Under the pieces are notes generated by a model. That model worked only from the letters and a program-made list of their open reading frames with translations, ran no database searches and was not told where the DNA came from. From NCBI GenBank assembly GCA_014729315.1, contig WJKD01000188.1, positions 1-17,846 on the forward strand: DNA of 17,846 nt. Reading direction: 5' to 3'. Source of the stretch: Promethearchaeota archaeon (lineage in GTDB: Archaea; Asgardarchaeota; Lokiarchaeia; Sigynarchaeales; SOKP01). The position numbers and the translations under genes were made by a program. Shown here one piece after another: positions 1 through 7,094 of this stretch. Each line of letters opens with the position of its first letter. The stretch's first letter is position 1.

Positions 1-101
1 AAATATGAGCTGTATACCTATATATTTTGTAATATCCAATATTTTTTATTTACTATCTCGAAAAAAAATAAAATTGATAATTAAAATAATAGAGTTGGTG
101 T

Positions 102-416
102 TTAGTCTTCTTTCATTTTGAATAAATCTTTAAAAAGCTTCTTAGCTTCTTTTTTCCTCAAGCCCTCTATTCCCCAGAGTTTCTTGAAATGATATTTTCC
201 TTTATACATTACCACAGGAGTGTTTACCACACACCCCTCCTCATCGCAGAACATATCTAGAAAGTTGGAATCGTGTAAAAGTTGTTGAACAAATTCTTCG
301 TCGTCAATGTCTTTTTCTACAAACGGAAGATCGTTTTCCTTCATCCATTCTTTTAGTTCATGGCACCTGTGGCAGTCCTCCTTCGTGATAATTAAAGGAA
401 GCTTAATTTCAGACAT
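102..416 (-). CDS. Glutaredoxin-like thioredoxin-fold protein
   Basis: A 104-residue protein of glutaredoxin size. A beta strand (residues 6-11) leads into a CxxC redox motif, C15-H-R-C18, at the start of a helix. A second strand follows (PFVEKDID, about 31-38), and the cis-proline loop is NTPVVMYKG (P67) followed by a glycine turn. This is the normal order for glutaredoxin/thioredoxin folds, so a cytosolic dithiol-disulfide exchange role is likely. Two further cysteines, C57 and C62 (CDEEGC), sit just before the cis-proline loop and are not part of the classic motif; they could bind metal or form a second disulfide. The ATG at 416 lies 26 nt downstream of a TATA-like box, which supports this start and suggests a leaderless mRNA. 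The partner and substrate are unknown. Membership of the fold is fairly sure; a precise glutaredoxin, NrdH or thioredoxin label is not. Confidence 0.8.
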   Translation of the reverse strand: MSEIKLPLIITKEDCHRCHELKEWMKENDLPFVEKDIDDEEFVQQLLHDSNFLDMFCDEEGCVVNTPVVMYKGKYHFKKLWGIEGLRKKEAKKLFKDLFKMKED

Positions 417-436
417 AATTAAACAATTGAGTAGTT

Positions 437-450
437 AATTATAAAGGTTT
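437..450 (-). promoter_or_regulatory. TATA box/BRE for the 102-416 gene
   Basis: On the minus strand this reads as a BRE-like purine/C stretch followed by a TATA-like TTTATAAT core. The core centre, about 442, lies 26 nt from the ATG at 416. That is the usual archaeal TATA-to-start-site distance, so transcription would begin at or next to the start codon (leaderless). Confidence 0.45.
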
Positions 451-496
451 AGCTTCTGAGATATAAATTTGAAAGTATTTTTATTTTCCATTCAAA

Positions 497-1501
497 TTAT
501 ATGATATTTCGGATTAGCCATCTTATGGACTCCATTATTCTTTTATCTTCCTTCGAAAAATCTATATACTCAAATTTAATAGGAAAACTCTTAAGCTTGA
601 GATTATCAAAAAGTACCTTTTCTTGAATCTTTGATTCAATTAATTCTCTCTGCTCTTTATTTGAGATATTTATTACAACTAAAAGAGGGCTTCGAAGTCC
701 TTTTCTTTCTGTTAAATATTTAATTAGATAGAATAGTTCTGATTCAAATTGCTCAAAAACCGTTTCATTTTCAAATTGAACGATATAGATGATTCCTTGA
801 GCTTTTTCTAAACTTAAATCGCTTTTCAAGTCTTTATATTCGGGGATAATCAGATTTTCAAGAATAAACTCTATGATCTTCGTACTTAAATCCGGCTTTT
901 TCTGATTGTAAAATTGAATCGTTTCAGCATTTTTGATAAATTTCGTTTTTCCGGACTCTTTAGGGCCGAGAATAAAGATTCTCTTATTTAACTGGTACCG
1001 CTTAGAAATAAGTTCCATGTTTGCGTTCGAAATTAAAATCTTATAATATTTCTCGTATAAAGGAAAGAATTTAACTCCGAGGACTTCACAAACCTTCCTT
1101 AGATCCCCCAATTGAGGGGCTCTGAGGTGTTTGTGTAATAATTTAGGAAAATTCTCGAGCTGACTTATCTCGTTAGCAAAACTTTTCAAAATAGGTTCCT
1201 TCTCTTCCAGATGCTTAAAAATATTCATAAGATCGTTTCTAAAAAAGGATCCCCTAATAATATACGAAATCATTAACAATTCTTTTCCCCCCCGAGCTTC
1301 TTCTGATTTGATAGTAAAAATATGATTTATAGATTGATATCGTCTAAAGGGGAAAATATAGGTTCCATTTTCCTCGTTATATTCCAATATATTTGATAAA
1401 TCCGGAAAATCTTTATCCTCAACTTCGCTTTCGTTCCGATAAAGGAGATTGGGACCGATTAATTGGTCGAAGTAAGAAATGGCAAGGAATCCTTCGTTCA
1501 T
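497..1501 (-). CDS. Longin/roadblock-like domain fused to a degenerate Arf-like P-loop domain
   Basis: A 334-residue two-part protein. Residues about 1-125 begin with a strand, an x-Gly-Pro turn and a strand (AISYFDQLIGPNLLYR), the signature start of archaeal longin/roadblock-like domains. Residues 172-334 are a small-GTPase-like domain with an intact Walker A, G179-PKES-GKT186. The strand after it is followed by a short helix instead of a recognisable switch II DxxG. AQGIIYIVQFEN (234-245) aligns with the beta-4 strand region of Arf proteins, LLVVINIS (273-280) with beta-5, and the C-terminal SIRWLIRNI with the last GTPase helix. The NKxD specificity motif is lost: the candidates are NISN at 278 and NKEQ at 281. 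It probably binds a nucleotide phosphate but may not be a guanine-specific, hydrolysing switch. Such fusions are characteristic of Asgard archaea. The partner is unknown; it is followed after 80 nt by the glutaredoxin-like gene on the same strand. Confidence 0.72.
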   Translation of the reverse strand: MNEGFLAISYFDQLIGPNLLYRNESEVEDKDFPDLSNILEYNEENGTYIFPFRRYQSINHIFTIKSEEARGGKELLMISYIIRGSFFRNDLMNIFKHLEEKEPILKSFANEISQLENFPKLLHKHLRAPQLGDLRKVCEVLGVKFFPLYEKYYKILISNANMELISKRYQLNKRIFILGPKESGKTKFIKNAETIQFYNQKKPDLSTKIIEFILENLIIPEYKDLKSDLSLEKAQGIIYIVQFENETVFEQFESELFYLIKYLTERKGLRSPLLVVINISNKEQRELIESKIQEKVLFDNLKLKSFPIKFEYIDFSKEDKRIMESIRWLIRNII

Positions 1502-1523
1502 TAGATCATAGATAAGCTTGTTT

Positions 1524-1533
1524 GATTTAAAGT
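1524..1533 (-). promoter_or_regulatory. TATA-like box for the 497-1501 gene
   Basis: On the minus strand a CTTTAAAT-type box is centred near 1528, about 26-27 nt upstream of the ATG at 1501, again consistent with a leaderless transcript. The surrounding DNA is AT-rich, so this is weak evidence on its own. Confidence 0.3.
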
Positions 1534-1652
1534 TAAGTAAATCCGAAAATAATAATAATTCTTTTATTATATCCTATAATAGCTCCATGTGCGCAAAATA
1601 TTACTAATTTGCTCAAACTTCTTTTAGATATTACTCAAATACAAATTGAAGT

Positions 1653-1668
1653 CTATATTTTATAAACA
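1653..1668 (+). promoter_or_regulatory. TATA box for the HEAT-repeat gene
   Basis: A TTTATAAA core centred near 1661 predicts a start site near 1687, about 20 nt before the ATG at 1707. The gap 1502-1706 between divergent genes is otherwise AT-rich and shows no gene. Confidence 0.4.
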
Positions 1669-1706
1669 TTATATTCTAATTTTTCCAGAATCTTAATAAA
1701 CTTAAT

Positions 1707-2153
1707 ATGGGATCTGAATCTGAATCTGAAGATTTTTACGAAAAAAATATAAATAATCTAAAAGAATCTACCAGCTGGCAGGAAAGAGCTCAATCCGCAA
1801 GAAGGTTAGGCGATTCGAAAAGTGAAAAAGCAATATATCCATTGATTAACGCTCTAAACACCGAAACCGATGAGGTTGTCTTAAACCGAATTATTGAAGC
1901 GTTAGGAAAGATTAAGAGTAAAGAAGCAACCTTCCCCATTATCAAAATTTTAAAAAGGGAACTTAGAAAGAATGAAGAAGAACAAGATAAAACAAGGTTA
2001 TTTTTATTAATTGAAAGTCTTATGAAGATCGGGGACAAGAGGGCTTTGGAACATTTAGGTCTTCTATTAGATTCATGTGTGGCAGAAATTAAAAATCTTA
2101 CAGAAAAAGCGTTGAAATGTATCGATCCTAATTGGAAAACCAATATAAAATAG
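1707..2153 (+). CDS. HEAT-repeat (PBS-lyase type) protein
   Basis: A 148-residue soluble protein made of short helical repeats. Residues about 24-50 (ERAQSARRLGDSKSEKAIYP and the following helix), 56-84 (VVLNRIIEALGKIKSKEATF and on) and 98-122 (RLFLLIESLMKIGDKRALEH and on) each show the HEAT/PBS-lyase pattern: an amphipathic helix with an ALG-K-I/L-G-D-like turn, then a 'KRAL..L' helix. A fourth partial repeat ends near 140. The N-terminus is acidic and Ser/Glu-rich (GSESESED). HEAT solenoids of this size are protein-protein scaffolds with no catalytic residues; phycobilin lyase function should not be inferred. It lies 66 nt upstream of the glutaredoxin-like/FTR pair on the same strand and might be co-transcribed, but a separate TATA-like box precedes that pair. 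The specific role is unknown. Confidence 0.75.
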   Translation: MGSESESEDFYEKNINNLKESTSWQERAQSARRLGDSKSEKAIYPLINALNTETDEVVLNRIIEALGKIKSKEATFPIIKILKRELRKNEEEQDKTRLFLLIESLMKIGDKRALEHLGLLLDSCVAEIKNLTEKALKCIDPNWKTNIK

Positions 2154-2179
2154 GTAAAAAGAAGTTTTATGTAATTTTA

Positions 2180-2188
2180 AATTATAAA
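2180..2188 (+). promoter_or_regulatory. TATA-like box before the glutaredoxin/FTR pair
   Basis: An ATTATAAAA-type box centred near 2185 would give a start site about 9 nt before the ATG at 2220. A second TATA-like run at 2203-2210 is too close to the ATG to serve it. The region is very AT-rich, so confidence is low. Confidence 0.3.
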
Positions 2189-2219
2189 AAATTAAAAATC
2201 CAATATATAAATTGAAAAA

Positions 2220-2543
2220 ATGTCAACAGAAGAATTAATTAATGAATTAGCCGTAAAAGTGGATGGAAAAAAGGATTCTAAAGATGTTCTCATCTTTACG
2301 CTTTCAACATGTATGTGGTGTAAAAAATGTAAAAGATGGTTAAACGATCGAGATGTAAAATATCAATATGTTGATGTGGATAAAATTCAATATTCCCAGA
2401 AAGCTAAGATTTTAGAATATCTAAAGGAAAATTATCAATCGAGAATTTCGTATCCATTCATGGTATGTGATGGAGAAACAGTTGTGGGATATGATCCAAA
2501 TAAATACGAAGAATTATTAAATAAAGAAGGGGGTACTGATTAA
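2220..2543 (+). CDS. Glutaredoxin-like redox partner of FTR
   Basis: A 107-residue glutaredoxin/thioredoxin-fold protein. After a helical N-terminus of about 22 residues, strand VLIFTL leads into C31-M-W-C34-K-K-C37, a CxxC motif with an additional cysteine three residues later. The cis-proline loop is SYPFMVC (P79) with a trailing Gly-Glu turn and a last strand/helix that ends in YEELL. The stop codon lies 2 nt before the ATG of the ferredoxin:thioredoxin reductase catalytic subunit, so the two are almost certainly translated from one mRNA. The simplest reading is that this is the dithiol protein reduced by that FTR. The CxxCxxC arrangement is unusual for a plain glutaredoxin: C37 might resolve the intermediate, or the three cysteines might hold a metal or Fe-S cluster. 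Function as a dithiol carrier is likely; the downstream targets are unknown. Confidence 0.83.
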   Translation: MSTEELINELAVKVDGKKDSKDVLIFTLSTCMWCKKCKRWLNDRDVKYQYVDVDKIQYSQKAKILEYLKENYQSRISYPFMVCDGETVVGYDPNKYEELLNKEGGTD

Positions 2544-2545
2544 AA

Positions 2546-2917
2546 ATGGATATGGAGACAAAAGAAGGGATGCTAGAATATTGCAAAACCATATGCGAGA
2601 AAAATAACTATATTTTAAATAAAGACCAACAGACCTTGGACGATTTAATTGAAGGACTTGTCGATAATAAAAAAAATTACGGGTATCAAAGTTGTCCTTG
2701 TCGACTAGCATCAGGTAATAGAGAGTTAGATAGAGATTTAATATGTCCATGTGTTTATGCTCCCGCCGATGTGGAGGAATATGGTGCTTGCTACTGTAAC
2801 CTCTACATGAGACCAGATTTTTACGAGACGCACGATGAAAAATACATGAATGTTCCTGAACGCAGACCAGTTGAAAAAGAAAAAGCTGCGTTGGATTACA
2901 TAAACGATCAAATGTAA
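2546..2917 (+). CDS. ftrB: Ferredoxin:thioredoxin reductase catalytic subunit (FTR beta)
   Basis: A 123-residue protein with all the diagnostic cysteines: C50-P-C52, then C67-P-C69, then C82-Y-C84, in the order CPC-14-CPC-12-CxC. The N-terminal helix and 'NNYILNKDQQT' segment (20-30) are also typical. By comparison with the plant enzyme, C50, C67, C69 and C82 should bind the [4Fe-4S] cluster, and C52 and C84 should form the redox-active disulfide. FTR passes electrons one at a time from reduced ferredoxin to a disulfide on a thioredoxin-like partner in the cytosol. The partner is probably the gene 2 nt upstream. The plant-type variable (alpha) subunit is absent from the window, as is usual in archaea, and no ferredoxin gene is nearby. 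Two extra cysteines near the N-terminus (C13, C17, CKTIC) are additional to the six core ones. Confidence 0.93.
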   Translation: MDMETKEGMLEYCKTICEKNNYILNKDQQTLDDLIEGLVDNKKNYGYQSCPCRLASGNRELDRDLICPCVYAPADVEEYGACYCNLYMRPDFYETHDEKYMNVPERRPVEKEKAALDYINDQM

Positions 2918-2929
2918 TTTTTAAATCAA

Positions 2930-2969
2930 TTTTTATTTTTTGAACTCTTTTGTATCCTTTTTATTTTTC
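2930..2969 (+). terminator. T-rich termination region after FTR
   Basis: Several T runs of four or more follow within 55 nt of the FTR stop codon with no preceding hairpin, the pattern of intrinsic archaeal termination at U-rich stretches. It separates the FTR pair from the small gene at 3046. Confidence 0.35.
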
Positions 2970-2996
2970 AGATAACTACTTATTTCAGATGGCTAA

Positions 2997-3008
2997 TAAA
3001 TTATAAAG
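2997..3008 (+). promoter_or_regulatory. TATA box for the 51-residue gene
   Basis: An AAATTATAAAG-type box centred near 3003 lies about 43 nt before the ATG at 3046, predicting a leader of about 17 nt. It supports the small reading frame being expressed on its own. Confidence 0.35.
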
Positions 3009-3045
3009 CTAATTCTTAAAACTTTTTTAGAATCATTTTATTAAT

Positions 3046-3201
3046 ATGAGCAAAAAAGATTTATCAGACGATGAGCTAGAGGAAGAATTAGATAGAGCAT
3101 TTAAAAAAGCAGAGGGTCAAAAAGATAAATGCGGAACCGCAATCCCGACAAATAGGGAGATCGGAATACAAAGAGATAATGTCAAATTAAAAAAAGAATA
3201 A
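3046..3201 (+). CDS. Small acidic/basic hypothetical protein, 51 residues
   Basis: An open frame from ATG 3046 to TAA 3201. The N-terminal half (DLSDDELEEELDRAFKKAEG, about residues 5-24) should form a strongly charged amphipathic helix. A short segment with a single cysteine (KCGTAIPTNREIG, about 28-40) and a lysine-rich tail follow. There is no membrane segment. The composition, charge pattern and TATA box upstream look like a real gene, not a chance frame, and it occupies the only gap between FTR and the convergent membrane-protein gene. I do not recognise the family. Its position downstream of FTR may be incidental, and a T-rich stretch lies between them. Codon use is AT-rich like the neighbours. 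Confidence 0.5.
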   Translation: MSKKDLSDDELEEELDRAFKKAEGQKDKCGTAIPTNREIGIQRDNVKLKKE

Positions 3202-3207
3202 ATCTAC

Positions 3208-3246
3208 TTTTTTCCATTTATATTCTATCTATTTTTCTTTTTTCAT
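3208..3246 (+). terminator. T-rich termination region after the 51-residue gene
   Basis: Runs of five to six T residues follow the stop codon in the 149-nt gap between convergent genes, consistent with U-stretch termination. No hairpin of note was seen. Confidence 0.3.
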
Positions 3247-3350
3247 TGTTATTATAATAATACCAAATTAGAGTCATCCATCTTAATTCAAGTATGAAAG
3301 AAAAGTAAAAAAAAAGAGTTATCAACATATTTTTAATAAATTCTTAAATT

Positions 3351-4409
3351 CTACTGATTCGAGGCTTTCGTTTCTACGATTTTTAACTTGCTAATCGCTC
3401 CAATCTCGTTAAATTCGCTAGGAGCAATCTCAATTTCCTTACCGGTTAATGCATTGGCTATGGTTGCAGCTAAAATCCCCCATGGACATATGGAATTTTT
3501 CAATTCTTCTGGTTTCATGTAAGATCTAACTACTGCCGTTGAACAATTAATGGATTCGATTGTAAATTCGTTTTCGGATATCCATTTAACCTTAAGTTTT
3601 TCAGCCATCTCAATATCTTCGAATTTTCTCATCGCAATTTGCATAGCTTCGTTTAAATTATACTTTTTTAATTCTTCAAGGTCCAAACCAATTTTAGAGG
3701 CGTATCTTTCAAGAAATTCGTAGGTTTTGGGGAATACATATTTATACAGAACAGGCGTTCCGACCAATTCCTTTGCGCTTCCTTCGTACCCAAAGGTAAT
3801 CCCATGTAGAATCATCGCAACGCCGTGAAGATTTTTTAAATCTTGTTTCATACCACCCATACTGCTTGTCAATGAAGCTAATAAGAATAAAGCAGCACCT
3901 ATGAAGAATGGGATTATTGCTGACCAGAGGAATGATAGGGGTATAAATATTGGAGCACTTTCAAAAGTGGGAAATACCACGAAATAAAAATTGAACAGAC
4001 TCGTCCAATGCGCTATACTCCACCCGAATACTCCAATCGGGCCCAATATATGTCCATATTTATAAATCTCGTCCTTTTTGTATTTTGCATAGAATAATTT
4101 AATACTGACTAATACCACCGCTAGGAAACCACCAAACCACGAATGTGCCCATACTCCTGAAGGTCTATATAAATTGGGATCCTTAGCAGCTACATGTAAA
4201 TAAAACATATATAAACATTGAGCAGTAATCGCGTAAAAAATAAAAATCTCGGTCCTTCCATACCATTTATGAGCCCTCACTAATTTTAAATTGCTTTTTA
4301 AATTGTTTAAATCGCCAATTTTTGAAAGACCAATCATTGCATTAGCGATAACGAAAGAATAACCGATCATTGTTTGGAGAATCATCAATTCAATCCATAG
4401 ATTTGACAT
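3351..4409 (-). CDS. Cytochrome b561-like membrane protein with a soluble C-terminal domain
   Basis: A 352-residue protein in two parts. Residues 1-180 contain about five hydrophobic segments (about 9-28, 52-73, 91-108, 118-136, 158-180). Histidines lie in or next to them: H47 (RAHKWYGR), H72 (YLHV), H89 (WAHSWFGG), H120 (YGHILGP) and H134 (IAHW). Histidines placed this way at both ends of helices are what b-type heme ligation in the cytochrome b561/DUF-type membrane families needs. Residues about 195-352 are soluble, end in an ICPWGILAATIANALTGKEI segment and a final strand pair, and loosely resemble the V4R (4-vinyl reductase/hydrocarbon-binding) sensor fold; this match is tentative. It could be a quinone-linked electron carrier with a ligand-sensing tail. 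It lies 110 nt downstream of two longin/roadblock-like genes on the same strand. Heme binding is inferred from the histidines only. Confidence 0.58.
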   Translation of the reverse strand: MSNLWIELMILQTMIGYSFVIANAMIGLSKIGDLNNLKSNLKLVRAHKWYGRTEIFIFYAITAQCLYMFYLHVAAKDPNLYRPSGVWAHSWFGGFLAVVLVSIKLFYAKYKKDEIYKYGHILGPIGVFGWSIAHWTSLFNFYFVVFPTFESAPIFIPLSFLWSAIIPFFIGAALFLLASLTSSMGGMKQDLKNLHGVAMILHGITFGYEGSAKELVGTPVLYKYVFPKTYEFLERYASKIGLDLEELKKYNLNEAMQIAMRKFEDIEMAEKLKVKWISENEFTIESINCSTAVVRSYMKPEELKNSICPWGILAATIANALTGKEIEIAPSEFNEIGAISKLKIVETKASNQ

Positions 4410-4519
4410 GTTTTTTCCTTTTTTTTGTTAAATTATGCGTTAATTGTATCCAAAAATAAAGATAATCCTCAATAAGAATCTTATTGTTTTTTTTTATTGG
4501 AACAATTCAACTTTCCTGA

Positions 4520-5614
4520 TTAAGATAACTGATTTAGAATATTGACACATATCTCATGGATTTCTTCATATTGGTTTAGTTCTCGCATATTGCATATCAA
4601 GATCAAGGCATGCTCTTTCAGATTAACACATATTGTTAATATTTTTTCTCCTCCAATACTCGAATAAAGCAATTCCTTGGAATATAACTCATTGCAGGCT
4701 TTTCTTGAAGAAATAAAGACGCTTATAGTCTCTGGGATATAATCGCTACAATCGTAAGAATTATCATAAATTTGGGAATATTTTATCATACCATCGAGAT
4801 TTACTGCAAAAACTTGTTTTATTCTTGAATCCAAGTCAATTTGATCGAGTTTCTTTTTAATTTTTTTTAGATTCTCTATTAAATCAAGATCTAATCCCTT
4901 TTTATCAACTTTTCCGTTAGATTCGTATTGTTTCACTACGAGTACTTTATCTCGGATTTCCACAACTAGACCTTCATTTTTAATTGTCCGCAACAAAATC
5001 CATTGGATTGGCTCGTTTAAATTATCTCTATAGAGGAGTTTAACGGAATTAGAAATAAGAGGAATTAAAAATGTTATCTTTTCTTTATTCACGTATTGTT
5101 TTGCGTGAATATACAAAATATTTCCGTTGTTTGCATTAAGAATAACTAGCGACTTAAGTGCATTTTTACCGTCAATTTTTTGAGTTAATTTCTTTGCGAT
5201 ATCTAACCCATATGACTGAATTATTTCCTCTACATTTTCGTGAAATATAGCAAATTTTGAAACCATCCCATCAAATTCTCTCTCTAAATCTTCCTTAAAT
5301 CTATCTGTAAACCTTTTCATTATTTCTTGAACAATAGATTTAAGAAGATCTAAAACCTTCTCATTTTTTGTAGTTATTACGAACATTAAGTTTTGGAGAT
5401 ACTCGTCGCTTTTTTCAAAAATAATATTTGTTTCTTTTAACTTCAGAGCCTTTAGATCTTCACCTTTTTCAAATGTAGCAAAGGTATTCAATGCTGTGAG
5501 AAATCCGCTGATAAGATCGTCTCTGTTCTCAGTTATTTCGACATCTGCATCTTTGGGATGAAAACTGAATAATAATTGACCCCCTTCGTTAATGATAAAC
5601 AAGTCATCCAGCAT
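4520..5614 (-). CDS. Three-module longin/roadblock-like protein, copy 1
   Basis: A 364-residue soluble protein of a type abundant in Lokiarchaeia. Three alpha/beta modules can be recognised, each starting with a strand, a polar turn with Gly, and a strand: LFIINEGGQLLFSFH (residues about 5-19), LVILNANNGNILYIH (156-170) and VFAVNLDGMIKYSQI (268-282). Each is followed by an amphipathic helix and further strands. Module 1 contains LISGFLTALNTFATFEKGED (34-53), the most conserved stretch with the neighbour copy; module 3 contains DYIPETIS and SSIGGEKI. Longin and roadblock domains regulate small GTPases or form scaffolds, so a signalling or trafficking-like role in the cytosol is inferred, with no enzymatic residues visible. 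A paralogue lies 143 nt upstream in transcription order, and the membrane protein follows 110 nt downstream. The start ATG matches the paralogue's MLEDL start exactly. Confidence 0.7.
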   Translation of the reverse strand: MLDDLFIINEGGQLLFSFHPKDADVEITENRDDLISGFLTALNTFATFEKGEDLKALKLKETNIIFEKSDEYLQNLMFVITTKNEKVLDLLKSIVQEIMKRFTDRFKEDLEREFDGMVSKFAIFHENVEEIIQSYGLDIAKKLTQKIDGKNALKSLVILNANNGNILYIHAKQYVNKEKITFLIPLISNSVKLLYRDNLNEPIQWILLRTIKNEGLVVEIRDKVLVVKQYESNGKVDKKGLDLDLIENLKKIKKKLDQIDLDSRIKQVFAVNLDGMIKYSQIYDNSYDCSDYIPETISVFISSRKACNELYSKELLYSSIGGEKILTICVNLKEHALILICNMRELNQYEEIHEICVNILNQLS

Positions 5615-5641
5615 ATAAGATCGATAATTTGAGTTCTATAT

Positions 5642-5653
5642 GTTTATAAAATA
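5642..5653 (-). promoter_or_regulatory. TATA box for copy 1 longin/roadblock gene
   Basis: On the minus strand an ATTTTATAAA box centred near 5647 predicts a start site near 5621, about 7 nt before the ATG at 5614. This suggests that copy 1 has its own promoter despite being downstream of copy 2. Confidence 0.45.
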
Positions 5654-5757
5654 GAAAAGGTAATCAATCATAATAAATGAATTCTCAATAGATCATTATA
5701 TCTTTCTTAATTATATACTAAAAGGAATTATTGACTTATTTTATTCCAGAAAAACAA

Positions 5758-6885
5758 TTAACAAGAGGATTCGCTATCTTCTCGGAATTTTAAGAGTTGG
5801 TTAAAGATTTTTTTATAAATTCCGTGAATCTCACTTATATCTTTTATAGAACGTAAGTCAATTATCAAAACCAGTCCGCTATTAATTAAATTTAGATACA
5901 TTGTTCCAAATTTTTTACCACCTATTACGGAATAGCTTAATCTCTTGCTAAAAATCTCTTCGCTGGTTTTTTTTGTTGCTGTTAAAAAACTTATAGTCTC
6001 GGGAACATAATCTGAAAAGTCGGAAGTTTGACAAAGATTTGATGCATACATTATTTTTCCGTAATCATCAATTAAAAATACTTGCATAATGCTTTCGTCA
6101 AACTCAAGATTTTTAAAAACATATGATATTATCTCGTGCTTTTTAACGTATTTGTCGGACTCCTCAAGGAATCTGGGAGCGATATGGTTCTTATCATTTA
6201 CGACTGAAAATCTGTAACTTTTCACAATTAATATTTGATCTCTATGCTCAGCGTGAAGTGATTCCCCGTCAATATTCGACAAATTAATCCACTCGGCCTC
6301 GGTGTCCATATATTGTGAGTATAATAATTTGGCTGTATTAATAATCAAAGGAATTAGAAAAGAGATTTTTTCCTTAGGTAGGTAATTTTTAGATTTGAAA
6401 AAGAGAATATTTCCTCCTTTTGGTTCTAAGAACATTATTGAATCGAACTTTTCTTCGCTAAGGGGTTCATCTGAACTGGCGTGAACAAGATCCAACCCAT
6501 AATCATTAATTAAATCCGCCATTATATTGTCAAATTTTTTAAATTGAGTTATTTCAACCGTGAAACCTGATTTTAACGTATATTCAAACATTGAAACAAA
6601 TTCCTCCATGAGTCTGTGAGTTAGCGCGTGAAGTAATTCAATCATTTCCTCGTTTTTAGTAGTTGTAATAAATGTTAAGTTAAATTCCTCGTGTTTTTCA
6701 AATAGAATAAAGGTTTCCTTTAGTCTGAGGAACTTTATGTCTTCGCCCCTTTCGACGGTTGCGAACCCATTTAACGCGCTAAGAAAACCTCCAACTAGAT
6801 CGTCCATCGCATTTTTTCGATTATCTGGATGCCAACTATACAAAACTTGATCAGAATTATTTACAATGAGTAAATCTTCAAGCAT
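5758..6885 (-). CDS. Three-module longin/roadblock-like protein, copy 2
   Basis: A 375-residue paralogue of the adjacent downstream gene with the same three modules: LLIVNNSDQVLYSWH (about 5-19), IMFLEPKGGNILFFK (150-164) and VFLIDDYGKIMYASN (269-283). Matching signature blocks are LVGGFLSALNGFATVERGED (30-49), ISFLIPLIINTAKLLY (174-189) and DYVPETIS with SVIGGKK (292-325). I chose the ATG at 6885, not the in-frame TTG four codons upstream at 6897. From 6885 the protein starts MLEDLL, aligned with MLDDLF of copy 1, and a TATA-like box near 6919 would give a short leader. Differences between the copies are spread along the length, so the duplication is not recent. The expected role is as for copy 1: GTPase regulator or scaffold, with homodimer or heterodimer formation between copies possible. 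The C-terminus adds a serine-rich tail ending in cysteine. Confidence 0.7.
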   Translation of the reverse strand: MLEDLLIVNNSDQVLYSWHPDNRKNAMDDLVGGFLSALNGFATVERGEDIKFLRLKETFILFEKHEEFNLTFITTTKNEEMIELLHALTHRLMEEFVSMFEYTLKSGFTVEITQFKKFDNIMADLINDYGLDLVHASSDEPLSEEKFDSIMFLEPKGGNILFFKSKNYLPKEKISFLIPLIINTAKLLYSQYMDTEAEWINLSNIDGESLHAEHRDQILIVKSYRFSVVNDKNHIAPRFLEESDKYVKKHEIISYVFKNLEFDESIMQVFLIDDYGKIMYASNLCQTSDFSDYVPETISFLTATKKTSEEIFSKRLSYSVIGGKKFGTMYLNLINSGLVLIIDLRSIKDISEIHGIYKKIFNQLLKFREDSESSC

Positions 6886-6911
6886 TTTTGAAGCCAATTA
6901 ACCCCATTATT

Positions 6912-6927
6912 TCTTTTTAAATAATTA
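6912..6927 (-). promoter_or_regulatory. TATA-like box for copy 2 longin/roadblock gene
   Basis: A TTTAAATAA-type run on an AT-rich background in the 221-nt divergent gap 6886-7106. Its centre near 6919 gives a leader of about 8 nt for the ATG at 6885. The rest of the gap shows no gene. Confidence 0.28.
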
Positions 6928-7094
6928 TTATTTTTAAAAATAGTATACCAATGAAATTAAATCTTAGACTAATATTAAATAAATTGCTTCCCAAACGGTT
7001 TATTTGTATCAGAAAAACTCTTTAAAGTCTTAAAATAGGAAATTTTATAGTTTCTAAGAAAAAAGTTTAATTAAAAATCACGACAACTTTGATG

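Noticed and set aside
1..101. Possible gene end or promoter at the left edge.
   Set aside because: AT-rich DNA with frequent stops in all frames; nothing that can be supported.
1790..2143. A minus-strand frame opposite the HEAT-repeat gene.
   Set aside because: Ser/Leu-rich shadow; the plus-strand frame has clear repeats, a TATA box and a sensible start.
6886..6897. TTG start for longin/roadblock copy 2.
   Set aside because: The ATG at 6885 matches the paralogue's N-terminus exactly, and no ribosome-binding site precedes the TTG.
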